A stretch of DNA of 51,806 nucleotides from Bacteroidota bacterium (GTDB taxonomy: Bacteria; Bacteroidota; Bacteroidia; Flavobacteriales_F; PHOS-HE28), in the NCBI GenBank assembly GCA_029573495.1, contig JAKQEI010000085.1:1-51806 (forward strand). Reading direction: 5' to 3'. The notes under the pieces are model-generated. The model ran no database searches and had not been told where the DNA came from. It saw only the letters and a program-made list of their open reading frames with translations. Positions 35,573-44,252 of this stretch are shown in pieces. Both the position numbers and the translations under genes were made by a program. Within the stretch, counting starts at the first letter, position 1; each line of letters begins with the position of its first letter.

Positions 35573-35741
35573 GGTCCCGCTTCCGGATGATGAAGTTGTC
35601 CGTCGGGCGATCCTCCTGAACACGACCATTGAAGCTGCGCAGGAAACACGGCAAACGCTCCGATGGTGTCATTGCCAGGAACTCCCGTTCACGACGTGCG
35701 TTCAACTCCTCCTTCGTCTCGAACCGGATGCGATCGTCCAT
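35559..35741 (-). CDS. Small conserved-looking protein, partner of a nucleotidyltransferase
   Basis: 60 residues, charged: starts MDDRIRFETKEELNARRERE, then FLAMTPSERL, and ends NFIIRKRDHGLR. I recall very similar small proteins next to nucleotidyltransferases in Bacteroidota; no function is established. It starts 2 bp after the lon stop, so it is read on the lon transcript, and overlaps the truncated nucleotidyltransferase by 14 nt. It looks intact although its partner is broken. Together they may be the remains of a toxin-antitoxin-like pair. The reading frame continues into lon antisense-like sequence upstream, but only this ATG gives sensible residues. Confidence 0.6.
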   Translation of the reverse strand: MDDRIRFETKEELNARREREFLAMTPSERLPCFLRSFNGRVQEDRPTDNFIIRKRDHGLR

Positions 35742-35743
35742 GG

Positions 35744-38194
35744 TCAAGCCACCTTCAAGGCATCGGCCACCTTCTCCTTCAACAGGGCGTGCTTCACCAC
35801 CTCGATCATCTCGGTGACGTAGGTGAACTTCATGCCCTTGGTATAGCGCACGTCGATGTCCTCGATGTCCTTGCGGTTGTCGGTGCTCAGGATGATCTCC
35901 TTGATGCCGGCCCGCTTCGCAGCGAGGATCTTCTCCTTGATCCCACCCACCGGCAGCACACGGCCACGCAGGGTGATCTCGCCCGTCATCGCCACGAACT
36001 TGCGCACCTTCTGTTGTGTGAAGGCGCTGGCCAGGCTGGTGAGCATGGTGATGCCCGCGCTCGGCCCATCCTTCGGTGTGGCACCCTCCGGCACGTGAAC
36101 GTGCACGTTCCAACGCTTGAACACCTCCGGATCCAGACCGATGATGTTGCTGTGCGCCTTCAGGTATTCGAGCGCGATCACAGCACTCTCCTTCATCACG
36201 TCGCCCAGATTCCCCGTGAGCGTGAGCTTCCCTTCGCCCTTGGTGATGCTCGTCTCGATGAAGAGGATGTCGCCGCCGGTCGGGGTCCATGCCAGGCCCG
36301 TGACCACGCCGGCCACATCATTGCCCTGGTACTTGTCGCGCGCATGGCTCGGACCGTAGATCTTCACCAGATCGGCCTCCGTGATGGTGATGCTGTGCTT
36401 CTGCTTCAGTGCGATCTGCTTGGCCCGGTAGCGCACCAATTTGGCGATGCGCTTCTCCAGCGTTCGTACACCACTCTCGTCGGTGTACTGATCGATGATG
36501 GCTTCGAGCAGGCCGGGGGCGAGCTTCAGCTGCTTCGGCTTCACGCCGTTCTCCGCGAATTGCTTCGGCAGCAGGTGACGCAGGGCGATCTCGATCTTCT
36601 CCTCCTGTGTGTACCCGTTCACCTCGATGATCTCCATCCGATCGCGCAACGCGGGGTGGATGGTGCTGAGCGAGTTGGCCGTGGCCACGAACATCACCCG
36701 GCTCAGGTCGTAATCGATGTCCACAAAGTTGTCGTGGAAGGTGCTGTTTTGCTCGGGATCCAGGACCTCGAGCAGCGCACTGGCCGGATCGCCATGGAAG
36801 TCCTTGCCCACCTTGTCGATCTCGTCCAGGATGAAGAGCGGGTTGCTCTTGCCGGCCTTCTTCAGGCTCTGGATCAGCCGGCCGGGCATGGCGCCGATGT
36901 AGGTCCGGCGGTGGCCGCGGATCTCGCTCTCATCGTGCAGGCCACCCAGGCTCATGCGCACGTACTTCCGACCCAGCGCTTCGGCCATGCTCTTGCCGAG
37001 ACTCGTCTTGCCCACTCCAGGAGGACCATAGAGCAGGATGATCGGTGCCTTCATGTCCTTCTTCAACTTGAGCACGGCAAGGTGCTCGATGATGCGCTCC
37101 TTCACCTTGTCCAGTCCGAAGTGATCGCGATCGAGGATCTTCTGTGCGTTCTTCAGATCGAACTTGTCCTCGCTGTATTCGCCCCAAGGCAGTTCAAGCA
37201 GGAGCTGCACATAGTTGTGCTGCACACTGAACTCCGCGCCGGCCGGGTTCATGCGCTGCAACTTGGTCAGTTCCTTGTCGAAGACCTCCCCCACCGACCG
37301 GCTCCACTTCTTCTTGGCGGCCTTCATCCGCATCTCCTCGATCTCCTGTTCGATCGGGTTGCCACCCAGTTCGTCCTGGATGGTCTTCATCTGCTGGTGC
37401 AGGAAGTACTCGCGCTGCTGCCGGTCCACCTCGGTGCGCACCTTGTTCTGTATCTCGTTCTTCATCTGCAGCAGCTGCAGCTCCTTGGTCAGGTGCGCCA
37501 GCAACAGGCTCGCCCGTTCGCGCAGATCGGCCACCTCGAGCATCTTCTGCTTCTCGGCCACCTCCGCGTTCATGTTGCTGCTGATGAAGTTCACCAGGAA
37601 GCTCGGGCTGTCGATGTTCTTCAGCGCGAACTGGGCTTCCGTGGGGATGTGCGGGCTATGCTTGATGATGTCCGTGGCCAGGTCCTTCAAGGAGCTCACC
37701 AGGGCATGGAAGCTCTTGTCGTCCTTGGCTGGACGGATCTCCTCGAACTCCTTCACCCGGGCTGTGAAGTAGGGTTCCAACTGCGCCATCTCGAGCACCT
37801 CGAAGCGCTTCTTGCCCTGGATGATGGCCGTGGTGCTGCCGTCCGGCATGCGCAACATGCGGATGATCGTGGCGATCGTTCCTACACGGTTCAGGTCCTC
37901 GGCACGCGGCTCTTCGATCTGGCCGTCCTTCTGGCTCACCACGCCCAGGGTCTTGGTGCCCCGGTACACATCCTGGATCAGGCGGATGCTGCGATCCCGG
38001 CCCACGGTGATGGGGATCACCACGCCCGGGAAAAGCACGGTATTGCGCAACGGCAGGATGGGCAGCTCCGGCGGGGTCGTCTCCGCGTTCATCTGTTCCT
38101 CGTCCTCGGCCGTGATCAAGGGGATCAATTCGGTCTCGTTCTCGAGGACTTCGGAACTGAACAGGGGATCGGCAGATTGGATGATGTCGCTCAT
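35744..38194 (-). CDS. lon: ATP-dependent Lon protease
   Basis: 816 residues: LON substrate-binding domain (~45-250, [15 protein letters not shown]), helical region, AAA+ ATPase with Walker [10 protein letters not shown] and Walker [13 protein letters not shown], and the C-terminal peptidase with catalytic Ser712 in [11 protein letters not shown] and the Lys downstream. It degrades misfolded and regulatory proteins in the cytoplasm. I chose ATG 38194 (MSDIIQSAD); a GTG at 38224 would add ten residues. A TATCTTTA box (38212-38219) lies 17 nt upstream. The small partner gene follows 2 bp downstream. Confidence 0.96.
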   Translation of the reverse strand: MSDIIQSADPLFSSEVLENETELIPLITAEDEEQMNAETTPPELPILPLRNTVLFPGVVIPITVGRDRSIRLIQDVYRGTKTLGVVSQKDGQIEEPRAEDLNRVGTIATIIRMLRMPDGSTTAIIQGKKRFEVLEMAQLEPYFTARVKEFEEIRPAKDDKSFHALVSSLKDLATDIIKHSPHIPTEAQFALKNIDSPSFLVNFISSNMNAEVAEKQKMLEVADLRERASLLLAHLTKELQLLQMKNEIQNKVRTEVDRQQREYFLHQQMKTIQDELGGNPIEQEIEEMRMKAAKKKWSRSVGEVFDKELTKLQRMNPAGAEFSVQHNYVQLLLELPWGEYSEDKFDLKNAQKILDRDHFGLDKVKERIIEHLAVLKLKKDMKAPIILLYGPPGVGKTSLGKSMAEALGRKYVRMSLGGLHDESEIRGHRRTYIGAMPGRLIQSLKKAGKSNPLFILDEIDKVGKDFHGDPASALLEVLDPEQNSTFHDNFVDIDYDLSRVMFVATANSLSTIHPALRDRMEIIEVNGYTQEEKIEIALRHLLPKQFAENGVKPKQLKLAPGLLEAIIDQYTDESGVRTLEKRIAKLVRYRAKQIALKQKHSITITEADLVKIYGPSHARDKYQGNDVAGVVTGLAWTPTGGDILFIETSITKGEGKLTLTGNLGDVMKESAVIALEYLKAHSNIIGLDPEVFKRWNVHVHVPEGATPKDGPSAGITMLTSLASAFTQQKVRKFVAMTGEITLRGRVLPVGGIKEKILAAKRAGIKEIILSTDNRKDIEDIDVRYTKGMKFTYVTEMIEVVKHALLKEKVADALKVA

Positions 38195-38532
38195 GGACAG
38201 CTTGTCAGGTGTAAAGATACCCACGGACCGGGGCCCTTGCGGGGCGCGGTTTTCAACAGCGGGCCGCTTTGCCGGTCAACCTTCGTGCCGCAGGAGAGGA
38301 GGATGACAGATGGGCAGTCAGTCCGGGACTCGTTCCTTGATGCACATGGCCTTGGTTGGTAGCGAAGAAGTCGGAAGATGACGGCAGAGGTGAATGGGCG
38401 AGGGCGGAGGAAAGGGGTTGAGAGCGGTGAGGGAAGTAAGTGCGAAGGGCGAACGCACAAGGAAGTAGGCCAAAGCAGAAGTGTGAAAGTGGAAGCGTTC
38501 GCCTCACACCACACGATGCCGTGCAGGATCGA
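38195..38532. other. Intergenic region between lon and the GlmU-like gene, purine-rich
   Basis: 338 bp without a supported gene. Near lon it holds the -7-like TATCTTTA (38212-38219, minus). From about 38371 to 38507 the plus strand is some 79% purine by hand count, so the lon-sense strand is pyrimidine-rich. The other edge runs into a GATC-rich palindrome (38527-38545). No RNA gene or terminator with a T-run is recognised. Confidence 0.5.
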
Positions 38533-38545
38533 TCAGCGATCGATC
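38527..38545. repeat. GATCGATC-AGC-GATCGATC palindrome at the stop codon of the GlmU-like gene
   Basis: Two self-complementary GATCGATC units separated by AGC. The TGA stop (38533-38535) lies within it. Can form an 8-bp hairpin, but there is no T-run, so terminator function is doubtful. Confidence 0.4.
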
Positions 38546-39714
38546 GACGCCAGATGCCGCAACACCGCTTCGTCCGGCGCCGAAAGGTGCATGTGCCGGC
38601 GCTCCATCACCTTGCGCGCGGTGCCCAGCGCCCGCTCGATGTCGTAGGTCTCGAAGCCGTTGGCGCCGCCCCACGAGAAGCCCGGGATGTGCTTCGGCGG
38701 GAAGCCCCCACCAAAGACGTTCGCCGCCACACCCACCACCGTGCCCGTGTTGAACATGGTGTTGATGCCGCTCTTGCTGTGGTCGCCCATGAGCAATCCA
38801 CAGAACTGAAGGCCGGTATCCACCATCGCCTTCTCCGGACCACCCCACACCTGCACATTCCCGTAGGTGTTCTTGAGGTTGCTCGTGTTCGTGTCCGCAC
38901 CGAGGTTGCACCATTCCCCCAGCACGCTATTGCCCAGGAAGCCGTCGTGACCTTTGTTGCTGTATCCCAGGATCACGCTGTTGGTGACCTCGCCGCCCAC
39001 ACGGCACTCCGGCCCGAAGGCGGATGGTCCGTAGATCTTCGCTCCCATCTTCACTTGTGCATGATCACCCACCACCACGGGACCACGCAACATGGAACCC
39101 TCCATCACCTCCGCGTTCTTTCCGAGGTAGATCGGGCCATTGTTGGTATTGAGGATGCACGCTTCCACCACCGCTCCCTCCTCCAGGAAGATCAGGTTCG
39201 GATCTCCGATCACCGTGTTCGTGCCCGGGATGCGCTGGGAACGACGTCCATCGGTGAGCAGCTTGAAGTCATGTGCGATCGCCTGACCGCAATGCTGGAA
39301 GAGGTGCCAGGGACGAGAGAAGCGGATCACCTCCCCGCCAAAGGGCACCTGGCGCAGGAAGGCGGGCGGCTGCGCCCAATCCGCCACGGTCGGGTGCGCT
39401 TTCCCCTCCGCTCCGAAGGCCAGTGCGCGACCTTCGTTCACGAGCACATCACCCGGACGCAGGTCCATCACGGCTCCTACGAGGTCATCGGTCGGGAAGA
39501 GGCTGCCATCCACCTCCCAGCTGGCGGTCTCCTGCGGAAGCGGGAAGGATGCCGCCAGGTAGGCCTCGGTGCGATGGCCCACCGGCAGGCCACTGCGCAC
39601 GTACCACCCTTCGCTGATCCGCAGGATGCCCGGCCGCAACTGACCCACCGGACGTGTGTACGTCAATGGCAAGAGGTGGCTGTGCAGCCCCGCGTCGGAA
39701 AGGATGATGGACAT
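38533..39714 (-). CDS. GlmU-like sugar-1-phosphate nucleotidyltransferase/acetyltransferase family protein
   Basis: 393 residues. The N-terminal half begins YTRPVGQLRPGILRISEGW, as in the Bacteroidota GlmU-like family that lacks the classic GxGTRM loop; the C-terminal half has left-handed beta-helix hexapeptide repeats (IYLGKNAEV, VVVGDHAQVKMGAKI, LGEWCNLGADTN). The family is thought to make UDP-N-acetylglucosamine from glucosamine-1-phosphate for cell wall synthesis, but this is by annotation rather than proven here. The stop lies in a GATC-rich palindrome. Lies 37 bp downstream of pit on the same strand. Confidence 0.85.
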   Translation of the reverse strand: MSIILSDAGLHSHLLPLTYTRPVGQLRPGILRISEGWYVRSGLPVGHRTEAYLAASFPLPQETASWEVDGSLFPTDDLVGAVMDLRPGDVLVNEGRALAFGAEGKAHPTVADWAQPPAFLRQVPFGGEVIRFSRPWHLFQHCGQAIAHDFKLLTDGRRSQRIPGTNTVIGDPNLIFLEEGAVVEACILNTNNGPIYLGKNAEVMEGSMLRGPVVVGDHAQVKMGAKIYGPSAFGPECRVGGEVTNSVILGYSNKGHDGFLGNSVLGEWCNLGADTNTSNLKNTYGNVQVWGGPEKAMVDTGLQFCGLLMGDHSKSGINTMFNTGTVVGVAANVFGGGFPPKHIPGFSWGGANGFETYDIERALGTARKVMERRHMHLSAPDEAVLRHLASIDR

Positions 39715-39751
39715 GCTGGCGAAGGTAGCTAGCCGTCAGGCGGCGGGTCCC

Positions 39752-40885
39752 TCAGATCCCGAACAACCCGGCGATCCAATAGGCGATGCACGCCAGCACC
39801 GCGCTCACCGGGATGGTGAGCACCCAGGCCCACAACAACCGGACGGTGACGCCCCAACGCACTGCGCTCAGGCGCTTGGTGGTACCCACACCGATGATGG
39901 CACCCGTGATGGTGTGCGTGGTGCTCACCGGGATGCCCATCTGCTCGGTCATGTACAGGGTCATGGCGCCGGCGCTCTCCGCACAGACCCCTTCCAACGG
40001 GGTCACCTTGGTGATGCGCGAGCCCATGGTCTTCACGATCTTCCAGCCACCGCTCAAGGTACCCAGACCGATCGCCGTGTAGCAGGCCAGTGGAACCCAC
40101 GCGGGCATATGATCCAGGCTGTCGCGCTGTCCGCTGGCCACCATCGCCACCATGATGATGCCCATCACCTTCTGGGCATCGTTACCCCCATGGCCTATGC
40201 TGAAGGCGGCTGAACTGAGCAGTTGGAGCCGCTTGTACAGGTTCGATGTGCGGAGCGCACTCGGCTGGTTCCGCGTCATGTCCCAGCCATAGGCCACCAT
40301 GAACACGATGGCGAACAAGGCCATCGCGATGCGCAGATCGTTGTTCTTCAACACGAAGATGCAGGTGATCGCCGTGGCCAGCGCGATGATGGCGAGCCGC
40401 AACCAGAGCCGCTGGATCAGGGTGACGAGCGTGATGAAGACGGAAATGATCATCCCCACCATCGGTGCCAGGAAGATGAAGAGTGCGATGATGCCGATCT
40501 TCTCCAGGTTGATGCTGCCGATATCGAAGCCCGCACCCGCGAGCGCAGCCCCGGCGAAGCCGCCGATGAGCGTGTGGGACGAACTGCTGGGGATGCCGTA
40601 CCACCAGGTGAGCAGGTTCCACGTGATGGCGGCGATAAGGCCGGCGAGGACCACCCGCAGGGTGATGAACTCCTCATGCACCGTCTTGGCCACCGTGTTC
40701 GCCACATGGTGATCGCTGAAGATGAAGAAGGCCACGAAGTTGAAGGCAGCCGCCCAGATCACCGCCTGCACCGGCGTGAGCACCTTGGTGCTCACGATGG
40801 TGGCGATGGAGTTGGCGGCGTCGTGGAATCCGTTGATGTAGTCGAACACCAACGCCAGTACGATGATGACGATGAGCAGCGTCAT
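39752..40885 (-). CDS. pit: Inorganic phosphate transporter, PiT family
   Basis: 377 residues, about ten membrane helices. The two duplicated PiT signatures are present: GFHDAANSIATIVSTK near the N-terminus and FSIGHGGNDAQKVMGI in the second half. Low-affinity phosphate (metal-phosphate)/H+ or Na+ symport at the inner membrane. It starts 4 bp after the DUF47 gene, forming the common DUF47-pit operon. Confidence 0.94.
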   Translation of the reverse strand: MTLLIVIIVLALVFDYINGFHDAANSIATIVSTKVLTPVQAVIWAAAFNFVAFFIFSDHHVANTVAKTVHEEFITLRVVLAGLIAAITWNLLTWWYGIPSSSSHTLIGGFAGAALAGAGFDIGSINLEKIGIIALFIFLAPMVGMIISVFITLVTLIQRLWLRLAIIALATAITCIFVLKNNDLRIAMALFAIVFMVAYGWDMTRNQPSALRTSNLYKRLQLLSSAAFSIGHGGNDAQKVMGIIMVAMVASGQRDSLDHMPAWVPLACYTAIGLGTLSGGWKIVKTMGSRITKVTPLEGVCAESAGAMTLYMTEQMGIPVSTTHTITGAIIGVGTTKRLSAVRWGVTVRLLWAWVLTIPVSAVLACIAYWIAGLFGI

Positions 40886-40889
40886 GCCC

Positions 40890-41537
40890 TCACGCGTACT
40901 TCAGCATGATGGACTCGATCACGTTGCCCACATCCTCGCACTTGTCCGTGGCCAGTTCGAGCGTGGAGTACATGTCGCGCATGCGGATCAGCTGGATCGG
41001 ATCGGTCTCGGTGGCGAAGAGGCGCTGGATGGCCCGGTCGAAGACCTCGTCGGCCTGGTTCTCCATGCTGTTGATGCGCACGACGAACTCGTTGTTGCCC
41101 CCGGTCTTCGCCATCGTCCGCAGACCCTGCACGGCCATCTGAACGATCTGGCAGCCCTCGTGCACGAGCCGCGCCAGCTCCCTGCAGGTCTCATCCGGCT
41201 TCTTGATCCCGAAGAGCTCCAGGTTCTTGGCAGCCGCCAGAATGAAATCGGCCACGTCATCCAAGCTGGTCGCCAGTGCATGGATGTCCTCGCGGTCGAT
41301 CGGGGTGATGAAGTTCCGCGCCAGATCGGTGAAGATCGTGTGCGTCAGGTCGTCGTTCGCATGCTCGGCGATCTCCAGCCGCTCCAGCAGCGCCACTCGT
41401 TGCGATCCCTGCTCCGTGGCCATGATGGACAGGAGGTCCTCCGACATCCGCAGCACGTTCGCCGCGCTCGCTTCGAAGTGGAAGAAGAACACGCGGTCCC
41501 GCGGCTTGAAGATGCTGAGGAGATTGTCCAGTGCCAT
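40890..41537 (-). CDS. DUF47 family phosphate transport regulator (PhoU-like)
   Basis: 215 residues, all helical, PhoU-like three-helix repeats. DUF47 proteins pair with PiT transporters and are thought to regulate them. The ATG at 41537 (MALDNLLSIFKPRD) is preferred over an upstream in-frame start that would lie beyond the promoter. pit follows by 4 bp. A good promoter (ATTG-18 nt-TACATTTG) and a Pho-box-like direct repeat lie just upstream. Confidence 0.9.
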   Translation of the reverse strand: MALDNLLSIFKPRDRVFFFHFEASAANVLRMSEDLLSIMATEQGSQRVALLERLEIAEHANDDLTHTIFTDLARNFITPIDREDIHALATSLDDVADFILAAAKNLELFGIKKPDETCRELARLVHEGCQIVQMAVQGLRTMAKTGGNNEFVVRINSMENQADEVFDRAIQRLFATETDPIQLIRMRDMYSTLELATDKCEDVGNVIESIMLKYA

Positions 41538-41557
41538 GAAGCGCTTTTTTCGCGGGC

Positions 41558-41587
41558 CAAATGTACCCGGCCGTTGCACAGGCCAAT
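41558..41587 (-). promoter_or_regulatory. Promoter of the DUF47-pit operon
   Basis: Minus strand: -7 box TACATTTG (41558-41565), exact TAnnTTTG; -33 box ATTG (41584-41587), one mismatch from TTTG; spacer 18 nt. The box is 20 nt before the DUF47 ATG. It is the best complete promoter I see in the window. Confidence 0.65.
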
Positions 41588-41603
41588 GTAGGGAGAGCAA
41601 TGC

Positions 41604-41620
41604 TTAACCCAGACTTAACA
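41604..41620. promoter_or_regulatory. Pho-box-like direct repeat
   Basis: TTAACC-5 nt-TTAACA: two hexamers with an 11-bp period, the arrangement of PhoP/PhoB operators (Bacillus TTAACA repeats, enterobacterial 11-bp repeats). It lies 16 bp upstream of the -33 box of DUF47-pit and 52 bp upstream of the divergent carbonic-anhydrase-like gene. Confidence 0.45.
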
Positions 41621-41672
41621 TTGCATCGGACGTGCCCGTGATCGTTCCATCTTCGTCCATCCAGCCACCACC

Positions 41673-42269
41673 ATGCTCTACGAATTCAACGGATATCGCC
41701 CTGTCGTGCACCCTTCCGCCTTCGTCCATCCGCAAGCCGTGGTCACGGGCAATGTGATCATCGGTCGTGACGTGTACATCGGGCCGGGAGCCGCCCTGCG
41801 CGGTGATTGGGGCGAGATCGTGATCGATGATGGCTGCAACGTGCAGGAGAACTGCACGGTGCACATGTTCCCCGGTGTCACGGTCCGGTTGGAACAGAAC
41901 GCGCACATCGGGCATGGAGCGATCATCCACGGCGCCCACGTGGGTCGTGACTGCCTCGTGGGCATGAACGCGGTGCTGATGGACAACGTCGTGCTGGGCG
42001 ACGGTTGCATCGTGGGCGCACTTTCCTTCCTCCGGGCTGATTCGGTGTGGGCCACGCGCCAGTTGATCGTGGGCAATCCCGCGAAGGTGGTGAAGCCGGT
42101 GACCGACGAGATGCTGGCCTGGAAGACCGAGGGAACGAAGCTCTATCAAGCCTTGCCAGCCGAACTGCACGCCACCTTGAAGCCCTGCGAACCCTTGCGG
42201 GAGGTACCGACGGACCGGGAACCGATCACCGCGAGATACAAGACCTGGAACGAGACGCGCGGGGAGTGA
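41673..42269 (+). CDS. Gamma-carbonic-anhydrase-like hexapeptide protein (PaaY-like)
   Basis: 198 residues with left-handed beta-helix repeats. Metal-ligand histidines are visible in VHMFPGVTV, NAHIGHGAIIHGAHVG, matching the Cam/PaaY family, whose members bind Zn or Fe and may hydrate CO2 or hydrolyse thioesters. No paa genes are near, so the specific role is open. It is divergent from DUF47-pit (135 bp) and shares the region with the Pho-box-like repeat. Confidence 0.85.
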   Translation: MLYEFNGYRPVVHPSAFVHPQAVVTGNVIIGRDVYIGPGAALRGDWGEIVIDDGCNVQENCTVHMFPGVTVRLEQNAHIGHGAIIHGAHVGRDCLVGMNAVLMDNVVLGDGCIVGALSFLRADSVWATRQLIVGNPAKVVKPVTDEMLAWKTEGTKLYQALPAELHATLKPCEPLREVPTDREPITARYKTWNETRGE

Positions 42270-42293
42270 GGAAGTACGGGTCCTCAACCCGCA

Positions 42294-42641
42294 TCACTCC
42301 CGTTCATCCTCATCCAAGTGGAAGGCATGCAGGATGCGATGCAGAAGCGGGGTGAGCATGACGGCGACGGTACCGAGCATGATGATGCCGCTGAACAGGG
42401 CGTAGAAGGACGCGAACCATTTGGCCGCGTTGGTGGACAACGGGTCCACGGGGCCCATGCCACCGAGGATCATGCTCGCATTGAGGAAGGCATCGGTGAA
42501 GCCAAGGCCGGCGAAGCCCATGTATCCAGCCACGCCGATGGCGAGCGCCACCGACACCAGAGCGATAGCCACCAGCAGGAAACGGACCTGACGGCGCAGG
42601 AAATCCCGGCGCGGCAATAATCGACCCCGGTGCGTGCGCAT
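42294..42641 (-). CDS. Small two-helix ion-channel-like membrane protein with unusual filter
   Basis: 115 residues: basic N-terminus, TM1 (~20-43), a pore-helix-like segment FTDAFLNASMILGGMGPVDP (~49-68), TM2 (~75-100) and an acidic C-terminus (FHLDEDERE). The layout TM-P loop-TM is that of two-TM K+ channels, but the filter place has GGMGPV rather than TVGYG. Such proteins exist widely in Bacteroidota; whether they conduct ions is unknown. The ATG at 42641 follows a TATCTTCC -7-like box (42649-42656) by 7 nt. Convergent with the carbonic-anhydrase-like gene. Confidence 0.65.
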   Translation of the reverse strand: MRTHRGRLLPRRDFLRRQVRFLLVAIALVSVALAIGVAGYMGFAGLGFTDAFLNASMILGGMGPVDPLSTNAAKWFASFYALFSGIIMLGTVAVMLTPLLHRILHAFHLDEDERE

Positions 42642-42738
42642 TGAAGTGGGAAGATAGGTGCGGCCCGCCTCACGTCCATCCAGGACCGCCCAGCCATCGA
42701 AACCAAAGCAGGCCCGATCCCGTTCAACGGGACCCGCC

Positions 42739-43164
42739 ATGTCCGTCCCAACCCACGTCCTTCCCTCAGTCGGCCTGATCATCCTGGTGGATGACGAGGA
42801 CGATTGCAACTTCGTGACCAAGCTCGTGCTGAAGAAGGCCGGCTACAAAGGCCGGTTGACCACCTTCACCTCGGCCGACGACGTGCTCGATTACCTGCGC
42901 GGCGGTCAGGAGGAACCGGACCTGATGTTCGTGGACATCAACATGCCCAAGCACACCGGGTTCGACCTGCTGGGGATCTGTGAGGAGGAGGGGCTGCTGC
43001 CCAACGAACGCACCAGCGTGGTGATGTTCAGCAGCAGCAACCGACCGGCCGACCTGGAAAGGGCCCTCTCCTTCCGCTCCGTGATCGGTTACGTGGAAAA
43101 GGCGCTCACCATCGAAAGCTTCGAACGCGTCGTTCAGGACCATCAACGCATCCGCTCTGTCTGA
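42739..43164 (+). CDS. Single-domain response regulator (first of cassette)
   Basis: 141 residues, receiver domain only: acidic pair LVDDEDD, phospho-acceptor D66 in FVDINMPKHTG, conserved Lys121, Ser in MFSSSN. Stand-alone receivers usually pass signals within phosphorelays or bind partner proteins. First of three co-directional genes (receiver, receiver, kinase) with 23- and 2-bp gaps. ATG 42739 chosen because it precedes the domain by ~12 residues. Confidence 0.9.
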   Translation: MSVPTHVLPSVGLIILVDDEDDCNFVTKLVLKKAGYKGRLTTFTSADDVLDYLRGGQEEPDLMFVDINMPKHTGFDLLGICEEEGLLPNERTSVVMFSSSNRPADLERALSFRSVIGYVEKALTIESFERVVQDHQRIRSV

Positions 43165-43187
43165 CCATATCTCCGTTCTCTCCCGCA

Positions 43188-43559
43188 ATGAAAAAGATCC
43201 TGATCATCGAAGATGAGACCATCATCTCCTTCGGCTACCGCCTGCAATTGGAGCGGATGGGCTTCGAGGTGACCGGTACGGCACGCAGCTCCGATGAGGC
43301 CGAGGCCCTGCTGGAGCAGGACATGCCCGACCTCATCATCATGGACATCTACCTGAAAGGCACGAAGAACGGCCTTGAACTGGCCCAGGAGATCCATGGC
43401 CGGAAGCAGGTGCCCATCCTATTCCTCACGGCCAGCACCAAACCCGAGGTCATCAGCGCCATCCATGCATTGAAGGACTGCCAGTACCTGAGCAAGCCGA
43501 TCAATGCGGACAGCCTGGAGGACATGCTGCGTCGTTTCGCGCAGGCGGAGAAGGCCTGA
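43188..43559 (+). CDS. Single-domain response regulator (second of cassette)
   Basis: 123 residues, receiver only: IIEDE at the N-terminus, D53 in IMDIYLKGTKNG, T81 in LTAST, K103 in LSKPI. The DIxLxG...G motif resembles receivers that pair with soluble kinases. Cotranscribed with the kinase gene 2 bp downstream. It and the first receiver are not close copies. Confidence 0.92.
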   Translation: MKKILIIEDETIISFGYRLQLERMGFEVTGTARSSDEAEALLEQDMPDLIIMDIYLKGTKNGLELAQEIHGRKQVPILFLTASTKPEVISAIHALKDCQYLSKPINADSLEDMLRRFAQAEKA

Positions 43560-43561
43560 CC

Positions 43562-44245
43562 ATGAAGGCGAGCGCTGAACAGGCGGACCGACTGCACCGA
43601 TTCTCGCACGACCTGCGGAACCGGCTGATCGGCCTTCAACAAGTGCTCGAGCGTTTCAAGGAGGAGGTGGGTCCGGAGGAGCGCGACGAACTGCTGCTCT
43701 ACGGTGAACAACAGTACTTCAAGGCCCTGCGCGAGGTGGAAAAGCTGATGGGCGACCTGGAGGTCGCCCGTGGCATCATCCGCCCGGAACCGCGGCTGCT
43801 GGACCTTCCTGCGCTGGTCGTTGAACGGGCGGAACTCCTGCGCTTCCGCTATGAGCGCAAGGATCAGCAGCTGGTGCTTGATCTCGACGAGGTCGAACCC
43901 ATCACCTCCGACCCGCGCGTGCTCGCCGATCTGATGGACGCACTGCTCTCCAACGCGTCGAAGTTCTCACCGACCGGATCGACCATCGAGGTGCGGCTTC
44001 GAGCCCGGAATGATCGCTACATCCTGGAGGTGGAGGACCACGGCGTTGGCCTTTCCCCCGGAGATATCGACCATGTGTTCGATCGTTTCGCCTGGTTGGA
44101 AAGCAGACCCACCGCCGGCGAATCCCAGGGACGCGGTACGCTGGCCCGAGCACATGCATGGGCTCTGGCACTCCGCGGTTCCCTCAGCGCAACCAGCCCG
44201 GGTGTGGGCCAGGGGTGCATCTTCCGGCTCGAACTCCCGAAGTAG
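43562..44245 (+). CDS. Soluble histidine kinase without a sensor domain
   Basis: 227 residues, no membrane segment or N-terminal sensor. H box FSHDLRNRL with His16 almost at the N-terminus; N box LMDALLSNASKFSP; G1 box DHGVGLSPGDIDHVFDRF. The G2 box is atypical (GRGTLARAHA in place of GxGLGLxI), which could reduce ATP turnover. Input probably comes through the receivers just upstream. Ends 7 bp before the convergent NYN gene. Confidence 0.85.
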   Translation: MKASAEQADRLHRFSHDLRNRLIGLQQVLERFKEEVGPEERDELLLYGEQQYFKALREVEKLMGDLEVARGIIRPEPRLLDLPALVVERAELLRFRYERKDQQLVLDLDEVEPITSDPRVLADLMDALLSNASKFSPTGSTIEVRLRARNDRYILEVEDHGVGLSPGDIDHVFDRFAWLESRPTAGESQGRGTLARAHAWALALRGSLSATSPGVGQGCIFRLELPK

Positions 44246-44252
44246 GCGTGCC

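Noticed and set aside
35663..38362. An open frame of ~900 codons antisense to lon
   Set aside because: It is a by-product of high GC and codon bias; the translation is His/Leu/Val-rich without domain-like features, and lon on the other strand is certain.
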